Assembly: GCA_031287575.1 (NCBI GenBank)
Contig: JAITSV010000008.1
Coordinates: 1 to 35,104 of the forward strand
Source: Desulfovibrio sp.
GTDB lineage: Bacteria > Desulfobacterota > Desulfovibrionia > Desulfovibrionales > Desulfovibrionaceae
Direction: 5' to 3'
Length of the DNA stretch: 35,104 nt
Made by a program: the position numbers and the translations under genes. This document shows positions 23,708 to 31,519 of this stretch, piece by piece. How positions within the stretch are numbered: position 1 is the first letter of the stretch; each line of letters begins with the position of its first letter. Below the pieces are notes generated by a model, which saw only the letters and a list, made by a program, of their open reading frames with translations, was not told the origin of the DNA and made no database searches.

Positions 23708-25273
23708 TCAGGCCGTGAGGGTGGCCAGAGCCTCCACCAGGGTCAGGGCCTCGGCCCAGGCGGCGGGGGTGGCGTCGGCGTTCTGCACCGACATGTGCAG
23801 ATAGCCGGTAAGGGGACGCAGCATGGGCGGATGGCGGTGCCAGAAGTCGGGCGGCAGCGTGGCCTGTCCGGTCCCCAGTCCGCGCAGGGCAAGGGCCAGG
23901 TCGCGCCCAAGGCCCGACAGGGCACGGCGCAGGGCTTCGGCCAGGCGGGGCGAGGCGGCGGCAAGGTCGGCCCAGGCCCGGCGGGCGGCGGCCTCGCCGT
24001 GCAGGCCGAGCCGCCAGGCCCAGAATGCCTTCCAGAACTGGCCGAACAGGCGGCGGGGCGTTGCCTGCTGCCCATCGGCGGGGGGGGCCAGCGGAACGAG
24101 GTCGAACAGGCCCAGCGCGTCACGCCCCGTGCGCAGCAATTCCAGACCCGGCAGCCGCAGCCGGGCAACGCGCGAGTCGGCGGTGGCACCATCCGCGCCA
24201 TTGGCCGACTGGGCCGGGGCGGCGTCCTGTTCGCGCAGCAGCGCCTGCACCAGCGAGGACACCCGCGTGGGGTCGAACCTGTCGCGGCAGAGCACGGAAG
24301 GCTGGGTGCACCGCCAGCAGCCCACGCAGCTGATGGTGGCCCGCAGCACGTGGTGGCCGGGGGAGAAGGGGGCGGTTTCCCAGGCGTTCACCGGCCCCAT
24401 GGACAGATTCAGGGTGGGGGTCTGGGTCCAGGCGGCCACGTGCATGGGACCTGTATCCGGCGTGACCAGCAGGCGCAGCGAACGGGTGAAGGCCACCAGT
24501 TCCGGCAGGGTGAAGCGGCCGCACAGGTTCAGGGCCGGGGTATTGGCGCGGCGGGCCACGTCGGCCCCCAGCGCCGCCTCCGCCGGTCCGCCCAGCAGGA
24601 CGGGCTTCAGCCCGCGCCGCAGCAGGTCGCGGGCCAGCGCGGCCCAGAACGGGGCGTTGGGGCGTTTTTCCGGCTCGCTGGCCCCCAGGAACAGTCCCAC
24701 CCGTTGCGGGTCGCGCCCCTGATGCTGCGGAGCGGGCCAGTCGGTGCCCCGTATGCGGCGGTGGGGCACGCAGTCCAGCGCGTTCAGGTCGGCCCAGTGG
24801 AACAGGTTGTGCCGGTTGTTGTGCACCAGCGAGGTCCGGTACAGCTGCCAGCGCCCGTGCACGTATGTGGTCCGGACGTTTGCCTGCCCCGTGCCCGCAT
24901 CTGCCAGACGGGGGCCGAAATGCGCGTCGGCATGCAGTTGCCCGGCTAGCGCGGCGGCCTCTGGCCGATGGCTGAGGTTGACCACCATGTGGTAGCGGTT
25001 CTGGCGCAGGCGTTCCGCCGCGCCGTAAGGAAAGAACACCGCCTCCGGCCCGACGGGCATCAGCCCCTTGAAGAACGTTTCCTCTCCCACCACCCACAGC
25101 GGACGGCGCGGGTGTTCCGCCCGCAGCCACGCCAGCAGCGGAAAGGTCAGCACCAGGTCGCCCATGCGCTGCATCTGCAACACCAGAATGGGGGAGTCGG
25201 GCGCCTTGTCCCCGGATGTGTTGCTGGTGCCGGGCGAGGTGGCGGGTGGCGGGGGCGTTGGGGCGGTGGTCAT
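23708..25273 (-). CDS. Glycosyltransferase family 9 (heptosyltransferase-like)
   Basis: Encodes 521 residues. The N-terminal Rossmann domain begins ILVLQMQRMGDLVLTFPLL (about residues 29-47), the standard opening of GT9 enzymes. The C-terminal domain has LFLGASEPEKR, VLLGGPAEAAL and the nucleotide-sugar motif LLVTPDTGPMHVAAW. A cysteine cluster, CVGCWRCTQPSVLC, follows. The last ~150 residues form a helical extension not seen in ordinary LPS heptosyltransferases. The ATG at 25273 follows a Thr/Pro-rich leader and has only a distant AAGG, so the start is moderately certain. It lies downstream of a CgeB-like glycosyltransferase and upstream of fliK; modification of flagellin or surface glycans is a reasonable inference, LPS core synthesis the alternative. 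Confidence 0.88.
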   Translation of the reverse strand: MTTAPTPPPPATSPGTSNTSGDKAPDSPILVLQMQRMGDLVLTFPLLAWLRAEHPRRPLWVVGEETFFKGLMPVGPEAVFFPYGAAERLRQNRYHMVVNLSHRPEAAALAGQLHADAHFGPRLADAGTGQANVRTTYVHGRWQLYRTSLVHNNRHNLFHWADLNALDCVPHRRIRGTDWPAPQHQGRDPQRVGLFLGASEPEKRPNAPFWAALARDLLRRGLKPVLLGGPAEAALGADVARRANTPALNLCGRFTLPELVAFTRSLRLLVTPDTGPMHVAAWTQTPTLNLSMGPVNAWETAPFSPGHHVLRATISCVGCWRCTQPSVLCRDRFDPTRVSSLVQALLREQDAAPAQSANGADGATADSRVARLRLPGLELLRTGRDALGLFDLVPLAPPADGQQATPRRLFGQFWKAFWAWRLGLHGEAAARRAWADLAAASPRLAEALRRALSGLGRDLALALRGLGTGQATLPPDFWHRHPPMLRPLTGYLHMSVQNADATPAAWAEALTLVEALATLTA

Positions 25274-25332
25274 GACCGTGGTGTGGGCCTTGGTATGGAT
25301 ACCGGATGGGGCGTTGGCGGGGCCGGATGCGG

Positions 25333-27237
25333 CTATCTGGCGCGGGCCGGGCCGAAAATGCGGCGCATGTGGTCCAGCAGCGTGCGCAGCCGGTGCTCGT
25401 AGGTGTGCTGGGCCAGGATGCGCCTGCGCGCGGCGGTCACCACGCGGGCACGTTCCTCCGGGTGGTCCAGGTAGCGGCGCAGCAGGGCGTCGGCCTCTTC
25501 CGGCTCCGCGTAACAGACCACTTCGCGCCCCGGCTCGAACAGGTTCTCGATCTGGTCGCGCCAGTCGGTAAGCACGAACGACCCGGTGGCGGGCACGTCG
25601 AACACCCGCTGGTTCACCGCGCCCTTCATCTGCTTGCTGGTGCAGTTGAAGTTGATCTCCGACAGGGGGTAGAAGGCGGGCAGTTCCTTGTAGTAGTTGA
25701 TCTCCGGGTGCAGTCGCCACCCTGCGGGCGCGGTGCGGAACACCGTGCGCCAGCCCTTGTCGCCCACGATCAGCGGGGCAAAGGGCAGGGTGCGCGCCAC
25801 GCAGGCGGCGCGGTACTGGCGGGTGGCCTCCCAGGTGAGCATGGTCTCGTAGGACAGGCGGCGCTCGGCGGCTTCCAGCCCGCCACGCCCGCCACGTCCG
25901 TTTGGCGCATCCAGCCCCCCCAGCCCTTCATACACATCGGCCAGTCCCGGCTGATGCGCCTGCAGATAGGCCCCCACGGACCGCTCGCCGTGCGCGCCGA
26001 AGCCCGCCGCCACCTCGCGGTACGAGCGCAGCAGCGCGGCGGGCAGCTTGCCCGCCTTCATGCGGTGGGCCACCTTGTAGACCATGGAATTGCCCACGAA
26101 CGACACCCGCGCCCGCCACGGATGGCTGGCGGGCGGCGGCGACGCGGGCGGGGCGAAGCGCACCGGGTCGGTGCCCAGGGGCAGGTAGGCCACGTGCTCG
26201 AAGCCCAGTTCGCGCAGCGAGGGCAGGTTGTCCGCGTCCCAGGTGAAGATGGCCGTCCACGGGCTGACGATGCGCCGGTACAGGTAAAGGATCAGGTGCG
26301 GGTTGTCCACGAACCACGAGGCCAGGGGCAGGCGCAGCTTTTCCAGCAGGTCGGTCAGCACGCCTTCGCGGTCCACGCCCAGGTGGTTGATGGTGAAGGC
26401 GAAGTCGGGCCGGAATTCCACCACGGCGCGCAACAGCTTTTCCACGAATTCGCCCCGGCCCACCTCGTCGTCGTCCAGGGTCAGCAGGTGGTAGGGCACG
26501 CCCAGGCGCTGGCAGGCGGTGACGATTTCGCCCATCAGGAAATACTGGCTGGTGATCAGCAGCATGCGTGGCAGGGCGGCCAGGTCCGCGAACTTGGGAT
26601 AGGCGGCGCGTTCCCAGAAATTGAAGCGGGCGCTGGCGGACAGCACGTCGCGCAGGCGGGCGTAATGGGCGCGGTCCAGGCGCAGGTAGAAGGGGTGCGG
26701 CAGGGGCAGCAGTGGCAGCCCGCCGTGCTCGTACTGCCAGCGGGTAAGGGTGCGCAGGGCCGCGTCCGCGTCGTCGTCGGTCACCCACAGGATGCGTCCG
26801 CCGCACGTATCGTCGGCGCGGCGCTCGCGCAGGCGGGTGGCGGCAAGGATTTCCGTGGACCGGTCCACCACGGCCACGGGGCCGGGGTGCAGTTCCAGCA
26901 GGCGGTCCAGGGCCGCGCCGGTGCCCGCACCCAGAAGAACTGGCAGAACTGGCAGAACTGGCGGAGATACAGTGTCGGGGACGCCGGGCGTGCCGGGCCG
27001 GGCTGCATCGGCTCCCGCATCCGCGCGCAGTTTTTCGTAGGGGGCCAGCAGGGCCAGCTCGCGCGCCGGGCCACCGGGGCCCAGCATGGTCATGGTGCGG
27101 CCATCCACGGTCACTTCGATGTCGGTGACGGGGGCATGGTCGGCATTCGTGCCCAGCGGGCGGGGCGAGGGCAGCACGCGGGCCGCCAGCCTGGGGCGGG
27201 GGGCGGCCTGGCGCTGGGTATTGTCTGCTGGCGGCAT
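25333..27237 (-). CDS. CgeB-like glycosyltransferase (DUF3880/Glyco_trans_1_2)
   Basis: Encodes 634 residues. The N-terminal ~190 residues are variable with a short repeat-derived linker ([13 protein letters not shown]). The middle has [20 protein letters not shown] and [12 protein letters not shown], typical of DUF3880. The C-terminal domain shows the GT-B pattern: [32 protein letters not shown] (split here by position around residues 515-546), then [16 protein letters not shown] near the end, the usual signature of CgeB-type transferases. It is probably cytoplasmic and transfers sugars from nucleotide donors. The start at 27237 has a weak AAAGG upstream. Proteins of this type often lie in flagellar or polysaccharide loci; here it is 59 bp upstream of the GT9 gene and likely co-transcribed. 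Confidence 0.86.
   Translation of the reverse strand: MPPADNTQRQAAPRPRLAARVLPSPRPLGTNADHAPVTDIEVTVDGRTMTMLGPGGPARELALLAPYEKLRADAGADAARPGTPGVPDTVSPPVLPVLPVLLGAGTGAALDRLLELHPGPVAVVDRSTEILAATRLRERRADDTCGGRILWVTDDDADAALRTLTRWQYEHGGLPLLPLPHPFYLRLDRAHYARLRDVLSASARFNFWERAAYPKFADLAALPRMLLITSQYFLMGEIVTACQRLGVPYHLLTLDDDEVGRGEFVEKLLRAVVEFRPDFAFTINHLGVDREGVLTDLLEKLRLPLASWFVDNPHLILYLYRRIVSPWTAIFTWDADNLPSLRELGFEHVAYLPLGTDPVRFAPPASPPPASHPWRARVSFVGNSMVYKVAHRMKAGKLPAALLRSYREVAAGFGAHGERSVGAYLQAHQPGLADVYEGLGGLDAPNGRGGRGGLEAAERRLSYETMLTWEATRQYRAACVARTLPFAPLIVGDKGWRTVFRTAPAGWRLHPEINYYKELPAFYPLSEINFNCTSKQMKGAVNQRVFDVPATGSFVLTDWRDQIENLFEPGREVVCYAEPEEADALLRRYLDHPEERARVVTAARRRILAQHTYEHRLRTLLDHMRRIFGPARAR
26936..26962. 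repeat. Coding tandem repeat, three 9-bp units
   Basis: Three perfect copies of AGAACTGGC within the N-terminal linker of the CgeB-like gene. They encode repeats of PVL on the minus strand and keep the frame. Confidence 0.9.
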
Positions 27238-27310
27238 GGTCGTGAAAGGCCTTTGCGTGGGGTTGCCCGGTTACCGTGGTGTGGTGCGGCGTGGCGGTTA
27301 TCGCGCTCCG

Positions 27311-28456
27311 TCAGCGTTGGCCGGTTCCGTGGGTGGGCGGCAGGGCGGGCGATTCCACCGCCAGTTCGCCATCGCGCAGGACGATGCGCACGTCGCGCAA
27401 TTCCTCGCGCACCTCCATCCACGATTCCTCGATGGAAATTTCCACGCCGGGCATGATGCGCCCCGGCACCACCAGGCGGCAGCGCTCCGCGATGGGGCCG
27501 CCGCGCTTCAGGTCTTCCCACAGCGCGGCGCGCTGGCGCAGCAGGCGGTCCATCTTTTTCAGCGCGGCCTCCAGGCGGCGCACCGGCTCTTCCTTGCCCG
27601 CCGGGGTGTCCGCGGCCACGGCCTCGTAGTGGATGATGCGCTGGCGCAGGTCACGGATGTTTTCCTCCAGCCGGGTGATCTTGCGGAACTTGAACGGGTC
27701 GTACCCCAGGTTGACCTTGGTGGGGGTGCCCTGGGCGCCGCCCAGCTGGTTTTCGATGTACACCACGCCCGCGCCGTGCACCGTGCCGCCCTGCACGCGG
27801 TCCTTCACGACGAGATTCGCCCCGGCGTAGATGCGGCAGTGCAGGGCAAAGCGCTCTATGTACATGTTGCCGTGCGAGCGCAGTTCCGCGTTTTCGGCAA
27901 AGGGCACGCGCAAGGTGTCGCCCGCGTCGAGCAGGCAGCCCTTGCCGCCCTTGATGCCGCTTTCGCAGGCAATGGCCCCTTGCGCGCGCACCACCGCGCC
28001 TTCCACCACGCCCTTGACCAGGATGTTGTCCGCCTGGATTTCGAAGCCGGGCTTCACGTCGGCATGGACGGCCATGTCGCCCACGAAGAAGATGTTGCCG
28101 GTGTGGAAGTCCACGTCGCGGCGCACGTTGAGCATCTTCTTCACCGTGATCAGCCCGTCGTGATAGAAGACGTACCCGTTGGCGTCGGCCATTACACGGT
28201 TGGGCGCGGCGGGATCCACCTCGCAGTTGGGGCCGCAGGGCAGTTCGGCGGGCGGGGCGTCGTACACGTAGCGCGGGTCCAGCGGGTCTTCGCCCGCTTC
28301 TTCCAGCGGCACCAGTTCCGCCAGCACCTGCCCCTTCACCACGTTCTGGACGTAGCCGAGGTTGTAGCGGTCGATGTTGCCGGCATCGTCCGCCTTTGGC
28401 TTCAGGTGCATGTAGTCGAAGTCGGGTTCGAAATGGTGGCGCAGGTAATATGGCAT
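27311..28456 (-). CDS. FapA family protein (DUF342, polymer-forming/flagellar assembly type)
   Basis: Encodes 381 residues, shorter than many FapA proteins (450-600). The start at 28456 has GGAGAG about 8 bases upstream and gives MPYYLRHHFEPDFDYMHLKP. The core (about 105-250) is the DUF342 beta-helix region with regular hydrophobic repeats, including GNIFFVGDMAVHADVKPGFEI, ILVKGVVEGAVV and GGTVHGAGVVYIEN. A coiled-coil segment (about 270-330, KITRLEENIRDLRQRI to RLLRQRAALWEDL) follows, then a short beta-rich end. FapA-type proteins have been linked to flagellar assembly or polar positioning in Vibrio. Its place just downstream of a partner-switching set and upstream of flagellar genes agrees with a motility role, but this is not proven. 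Confidence 0.86.
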   Translation of the reverse strand: MPYYLRHHFEPDFDYMHLKPKADDAGNIDRYNLGYVQNVVKGQVLAELVPLEEAGEDPLDPRYVYDAPPAELPCGPNCEVDPAAPNRVMADANGYVFYHDGLITVKKMLNVRRDVDFHTGNIFFVGDMAVHADVKPGFEIQADNILVKGVVEGAVVRAQGAIACESGIKGGKGCLLDAGDTLRVPFAENAELRSHGNMYIERFALHCRIYAGANLVVKDRVQGGTVHGAGVVYIENQLGGAQGTPTKVNLGYDPFKFRKITRLEENIRDLRQRIIHYEAVAADTPAGKEEPVRRLEAALKKMDRLLRQRAALWEDLKRGGPIAERCRLVVPGRIMPGVEISIEESWMEVREELRDVRIVLRDGELAVESPALPPTHGTGQR

Positions 28457-28577
28457 GTGGCGCTCTCCGTGGGCTGTGCCTGCGGCGCCGCGTGGCGCGC
28501 CGCGTATCCGGACTGCGGGCGGGGGAAGATCGTGTTCCTGCCGTGGCCGTGCTGCACGTTCTCCGTGCCTGTGGGCT

Positions 28578-28922
28578 CTAATCCGGCAGCAGGGCCAGCA
28601 GGTCCTCCTCGTCGCCGAGGATGGGAAAGAACCCGGTGAGTTGCGCGGTTTCCATGGTGTGCACCGCCTCGGCCGTGGGCCGGTACAGCAGCAGGCGACG
28701 GCCCATGGACCGCGCCTTGGTGCTGGCGGCCACCAGCGTGCCCAGCCCGGAGCTGTCCAGGAACGACACGGCGCCAAGGTCCAGCACCACGTCGGACACA
28801 CCCTTGCGGGCGAACAGCCGTTCCAGTTCGTTGCGGACCTCCGTGGCGTTGGCCAGGGTCAGTTCGCCCGTCAGCGTCGCGACAAGGATGTTTCCGTGAT
28901 CGTCAAGCTCGAGGTGCGCCAT
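28578..28922 (-). CDS. STAS-domain anti-sigma factor antagonist (SpoIIAA/RsbV-like)
   Basis: Encodes 114 residues, a single STAS domain. The motif VSFLDSSGLGTLV (residues 52-64) holds S57 and S58, the position phosphorylated in SpoIIAA/RsbV. A GGAGGAA ribosome binding site precedes the ATG at 28922. The gene start overlaps the end of the HATPase gene by 52 bp, indicating translational coupling. In partner switching, the unphosphorylated STAS protein captures the kinase partner and releases its target. The target here is not obvious: no sigma factor gene is present in the window. Confidence 0.93.
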   Translation of the reverse strand: MAHLELDDHGNILVATLTGELTLANATEVRNELERLFARKGVSDVVLDLGAVSFLDSSGLGTLVAASTKARSMGRRLLLYRPTAEAVHTMETAQLTGFFPILGDEEDLLALLPD

Positions 28923-29395
28923 TGTTCCTCCGGGATGGCCAATTGCAGATGCAGGGTGTTGCCGTCCGGGCCGGTTTCACCCGTCACGGAATCGCACAGG
29001 CAGGCGATGATGCGCAAGCCCCGTCCGGACGTGGCTTCCGGAGCCACCCCTGTTACGCCAGCCTGACCAGCCTGACCAGCCTGACCAGTCTGACCAGACG
29101 GGCCGGACACGCCGGGCGGGGGCAGCGGGCAGACCGCGCAGCCGCGCCCCCAGTCGGTGACGGCCAGTTCCATGCCCACGCGCGGGTTCACCGTCAGGCG
29201 CACCCGCACCGGGCCGGGCTGCCCTTCGGGGTAGGCGTGGCGCACCACGTTGGCGCATGCCTCCGCCGTGACCAGTTCCAGCGGGTGCACCAGTGTGGGC
29301 ACGGCCAGGTAGGCGGCCATGGTCGCGGCAATGCCGCGCACGAAGGGGCGATAGGTTTCGCGCAGGGCGGTGGTGGAGAATTCGTAGTTGTGCAT
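28871..29395 (-). CDS. HATPase_c anti-sigma-type serine kinase (RsbW/SpoIIAB-like)
   Basis: Encodes 174 residues with the GHKL ATPase boxes: N box E45-ACAN49 (EACANVVRHAYP), G1 box DWGRG (81-85) and G2 box GRGLRII (124-130). Between G1 and G2, where the ATP lid lies, is a Gly/Gln/Ala-repeat insertion encoded by four 9-bp repeats (29062-29097). A protein of this type phosphorylates its STAS partner, encoded by the overlapping next gene. No obvious DNA-binding or transmembrane part is present. It starts 14 bp after the PP2C stop and so belongs to the same transcript. Confidence 0.91.
   Translation of the reverse strand: MHNYEFSTTALRETYRPFVRGIAATMAAYLAVPTLVHPLELVTAEACANVVRHAYPEGQPGPVRVRLTVNPRVGMELAVTDWGRGCAVCPLPPPGVSGPSGQTGQAGQAGQAGVTGVAPEATSGRGLRIIACLCDSVTGETGPDGNTLHLQLAIPEEQWRTSSLTITETSLSRR
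29062..29097. repeat. Coding tandem repeat, four 9-bp units in the HATPase ATP-lid region
   Basis: Three copies of CCTGACCAG and one TCTGACCAG in register. They encode GQT-GQA-GQA-GQA on the minus strand between the G1 and G2 boxes. Gain or loss of a unit would keep the frame and change lid length by three residues. Confidence 0.9.
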
Positions 29396-29408
29396 GGCGC
29401 GCTTCCGT

Positions 29409-30860
29409 TCAAACGGCCTCGGCGGGTTCGTCCGGCCTGCCCGGTTCGTCCGGCCTGACAGGTTCGTCCGGCCTGACCAGTCCGCCCGCGATGGGTCCGT
29501 CGCGGCGTATCCACAGGACGGTCACGTCATCGCGGAAGGGCGGCATGCCGCCTGCCGCATCGCGCAGGGCCGATTCCATGGCGGCCAGCACCTCGCGGCC
29601 CGCGCGCAGGCATGGTTCGGTCAGTTCCAGAAACCGTTCCGGGCCAAGGTGCGTGCCGCCGGGCACCGTCCAGTCGTGCAGGCCGTCGGTGAACAGCAGC
29701 AACTGGCAGCCGGGCGGAAAGGCGCACAGTTCGGCCGCGAAATCGGCATTGAAGAACCCCAGCAGCGGGGCGTTGGAAGGCAGGCGGGTAATCTGCCCGT
29801 CGCCGCCGCGCAGCAGGGCGGGGCAATGCCCGGCGTTGACGTATTCCAGCGTGCCCGTGGCGAAGTCGATGTCGCCCGCGAACAGGGTGACGAAGTCCGG
29901 CTCGCCGCCGATGATGTCCACCAGGTGCCGGTTGATGCGCCGCACGGTCTCGGTCAGCGGCAGGGGGGGCATGCCGTCGGCGTGGCGGGCGGCGGCGCCG
30001 TCGTTCTGGGCGCGCACCAGGGTGCGCACGATGCTCATGAGAAAGGCGGCCCGGGCCCCGTGCCCGGACACGTCGGCAATGACCACCCGCAGCACCGGGC
30101 CATCGGTTTCGGGTGGGGCGGGCTGTGCCGGCGGCGCAGGGGGGGCGGCATCGGCGAGAACGCGCGGGGGCAGCAGGAAGTAGTCGAAATAGTCGCCGCT
30201 GGCATCGCCGGAGGGACGGTACAGGCTTTCCACGTGCAGGCCGGGCAGGTACGGCGAGGACGAAGGCAGCAGGCGCATCTGCAATTCGGCCACGCGGGCC
30301 ATCTCGCGGGTCAGCCGGTCGGAATAGGCGCGCAGTTGGCGGGCCATGCGGGCCTGCCGGGCGCCCACGGACACCCGGGCGTCCAGTTCCAGCGGTTCCA
30401 GCGGCAGGCGCAACGCGTCGTTGGCGCCCATGACCAGTGCATCGGCGCGCAGGGCGTGGTCATCCGGTTCGGTGAGCACGATGAGGAACACGTCCTCGTC
30501 ACCGCGTGTGGCGCGTATGGCCCGTATCAGGTCGAGCACGGGGCGGTGGCCGCCCGTGTGCCCGGCAGGTGCCGACGTGGGCACCGACGTGGGGACAGAC
30601 CGGGGCGTCCCGGGGCCGTAGGGCGGCGGCGGGGGCGCGGCAAGGTGCGGGGGGGTATGCGCCGGGTCGGGGGGCGCGGGGTCGGGCAGGGCCGCGTCGA
30701 TGATCACCACGTGGGGGCGGCGCGCGGCGTGCAGGGCCAGTGCCTCGGCCAGGGTGGCCGCGCGCAGCACGGTGCGGCCCGTGCCGGGCAGACGGCGCAG
30801 CGCCTCGCGCGTCAGCGGCGAGGGCGCGGCGATGAGAAGGGTGATGTCATCCGCCGCCAT
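29409..30860 (-). CDS. PP2C (SpoIIE/RsbU-type) phosphatase with degenerate receiver domain
   Basis: Encodes 483 residues. Residues 1-160 have a receiver-like fold with the phospho-acceptor-like D55 (VVIIDAALPD) and T130, but the acidic pair after strand 1 is replaced (LLIAAPSPL) and the conserved Lys by L152 (RLP). A Pro-rich insertion (about 60-105) interrupts it. Residues about 171-200 form a coiled coil. The PP2C domain has the metal-binding motifs SGDYFD (221-226) and DVSGHG (263-268), FTDG and DDVTVL. It should dephosphorylate the STAS protein two genes downstream. The C-terminal tail is a repeat of RPDEP(V/G). The ATG at 30860 overlaps the end of dtd by 14 bp. Confidence 0.92.
   Translation of the reverse strand: MAADDITLLIAAPSPLTREALRRLPGTGRTVLRAATLAEALALHAARRPHVVIIDAALPDPAPPDPAHTPPHLAAPPPPPYGPGTPRSVPTSVPTSAPAGHTGGHRPVLDLIRAIRATRGDEDVFLIVLTEPDDHALRADALVMGANDALRLPLEPLELDARVSVGARQARMARQLRAYSDRLTREMARVAELQMRLLPSSSPYLPGLHVESLYRPSGDASGDYFDYFLLPPRVLADAAPPAPPAQPAPPETDGPVLRVVIADVSGHGARAAFLMSIVRTLVRAQNDGAAARHADGMPPLPLTETVRRINRHLVDIIGGEPDFVTLFAGDIDFATGTLEYVNAGHCPALLRGGDGQITRLPSNAPLLGFFNADFAAELCAFPPGCQLLLFTDGLHDWTVPGGTHLGPERFLELTEPCLRAGREVLAAMESALRDAAGGMPPFRDDVTVLWIRRDGPIAGGLVRPDEPVRPDEPGRPDEPAEAV
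29425..29478. repeat. Coding tandem repeat, three 18-bp units at the PP2C C-terminus
   Basis: Three units of GGTTCGTCCGGCCTG plus CCC, ACA or ACC. On the minus strand they encode VRPDEP-type hexapeptides in the disordered tail. Confidence 0.9.
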
Positions 30861-31401
30861 GGGGTGATCGCCGCTCCGGAAAGAGGTCGTCGTCGCTCAG
30901 CCAGATGGTCACCGGCCCCCAGTTGACGAGGGAGACGTCCATGTCGGCCGCGAAGATGCCACAGCGTACCCGCCCCGGCAGGCGTGCGTCAATATCGGTG
31001 GCCAGTTGGTCGAACAGGCGCTCGGCCACGGCGGGCGGCGCGGCGGCGGAAAACGACGGGCGGCGGCCCTTGCGGCAGTCGGCGTGCAGGGTGAACTGGG
31101 GCACCAGCAGCAACTGGCCCAGAGGGGCGGCGGAAGCGATGCCCCCGGTCTCCGCGTCCTGCATGCTGGCGGGCACGGCCCATTCGCGCAGGCCCACGTT
31201 CATCTTTCCGGCGTCGTCGGGAAACACGCGCAGGTCCAGCAGCTTGTCGATCATGCCCGCCCAGCGGGGTTCGCCGGGCAGCGCATCGGTGTCGCGCGGG
31301 CCAAAGCCCGCCAGCACCACCAGCCCCGGCCCGATGGCGGCCACGGTTTCACCGTTCACCGCCACCGATCCCCGGCGCGCCCGTTGCAGCAGCAGTCGCA
31401 T
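30847..31401 (-). CDS. dtd: D-aminoacyl-tRNA deacylase (DTD1)
   Basis: Encodes 184 residues, about 35 more than the usual ~150. The N-terminus MRLLLQRARRGSVAVNGE is the standard DTD start. The catalytic motif normally written SQFTL reads P101-QFTL here, while the second motif NWGPVTIWL (160-168) keeps the NxGPVT pattern. The extra length lies in an insertion (about 77-94, ASMQDAETGGIASAA) and a C-terminal tail. The enzyme removes D-amino acids, and glycine from tRNA-Ala, to protect translation. The start at 31401 has AAAGGAA about 8 bases upstream. The 3' end overlaps the PP2C start, so the two are co-transcribed. Confidence 0.93.
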   Translation of the reverse strand: MRLLLQRARRGSVAVNGETVAAIGPGLVVLAGFGPRDTDALPGEPRWAGMIDKLLDLRVFPDDAGKMNVGLREWAVPASMQDAETGGIASAAPLGQLLLVPQFTLHADCRKGRRPSFSAAAPPAVAERLFDQLATDIDARLPGRVRCGIFAADMDVSLVNWGPVTIWLSDDDLFPERRSPHGGG

Positions 31402-31519
31402 GGTCCGTTCCTTTACCCTGGGGGGCGTGGGGTAGTGCCGGAAGCCGCAGCCTGTCCGTCAGAGAAGGCAGGAGGCAGGGGGGACAGAGCGGGCATACGG
31501 GGCAGGCAGGCCTGTCGCC

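Noticed and set aside
25306-27456. 716-codon plus-strand frame opposite the CgeB-like gene
   Set aside because: Antisense shadow in high-GC DNA, extending beyond both ends of the true gene with no motifs.
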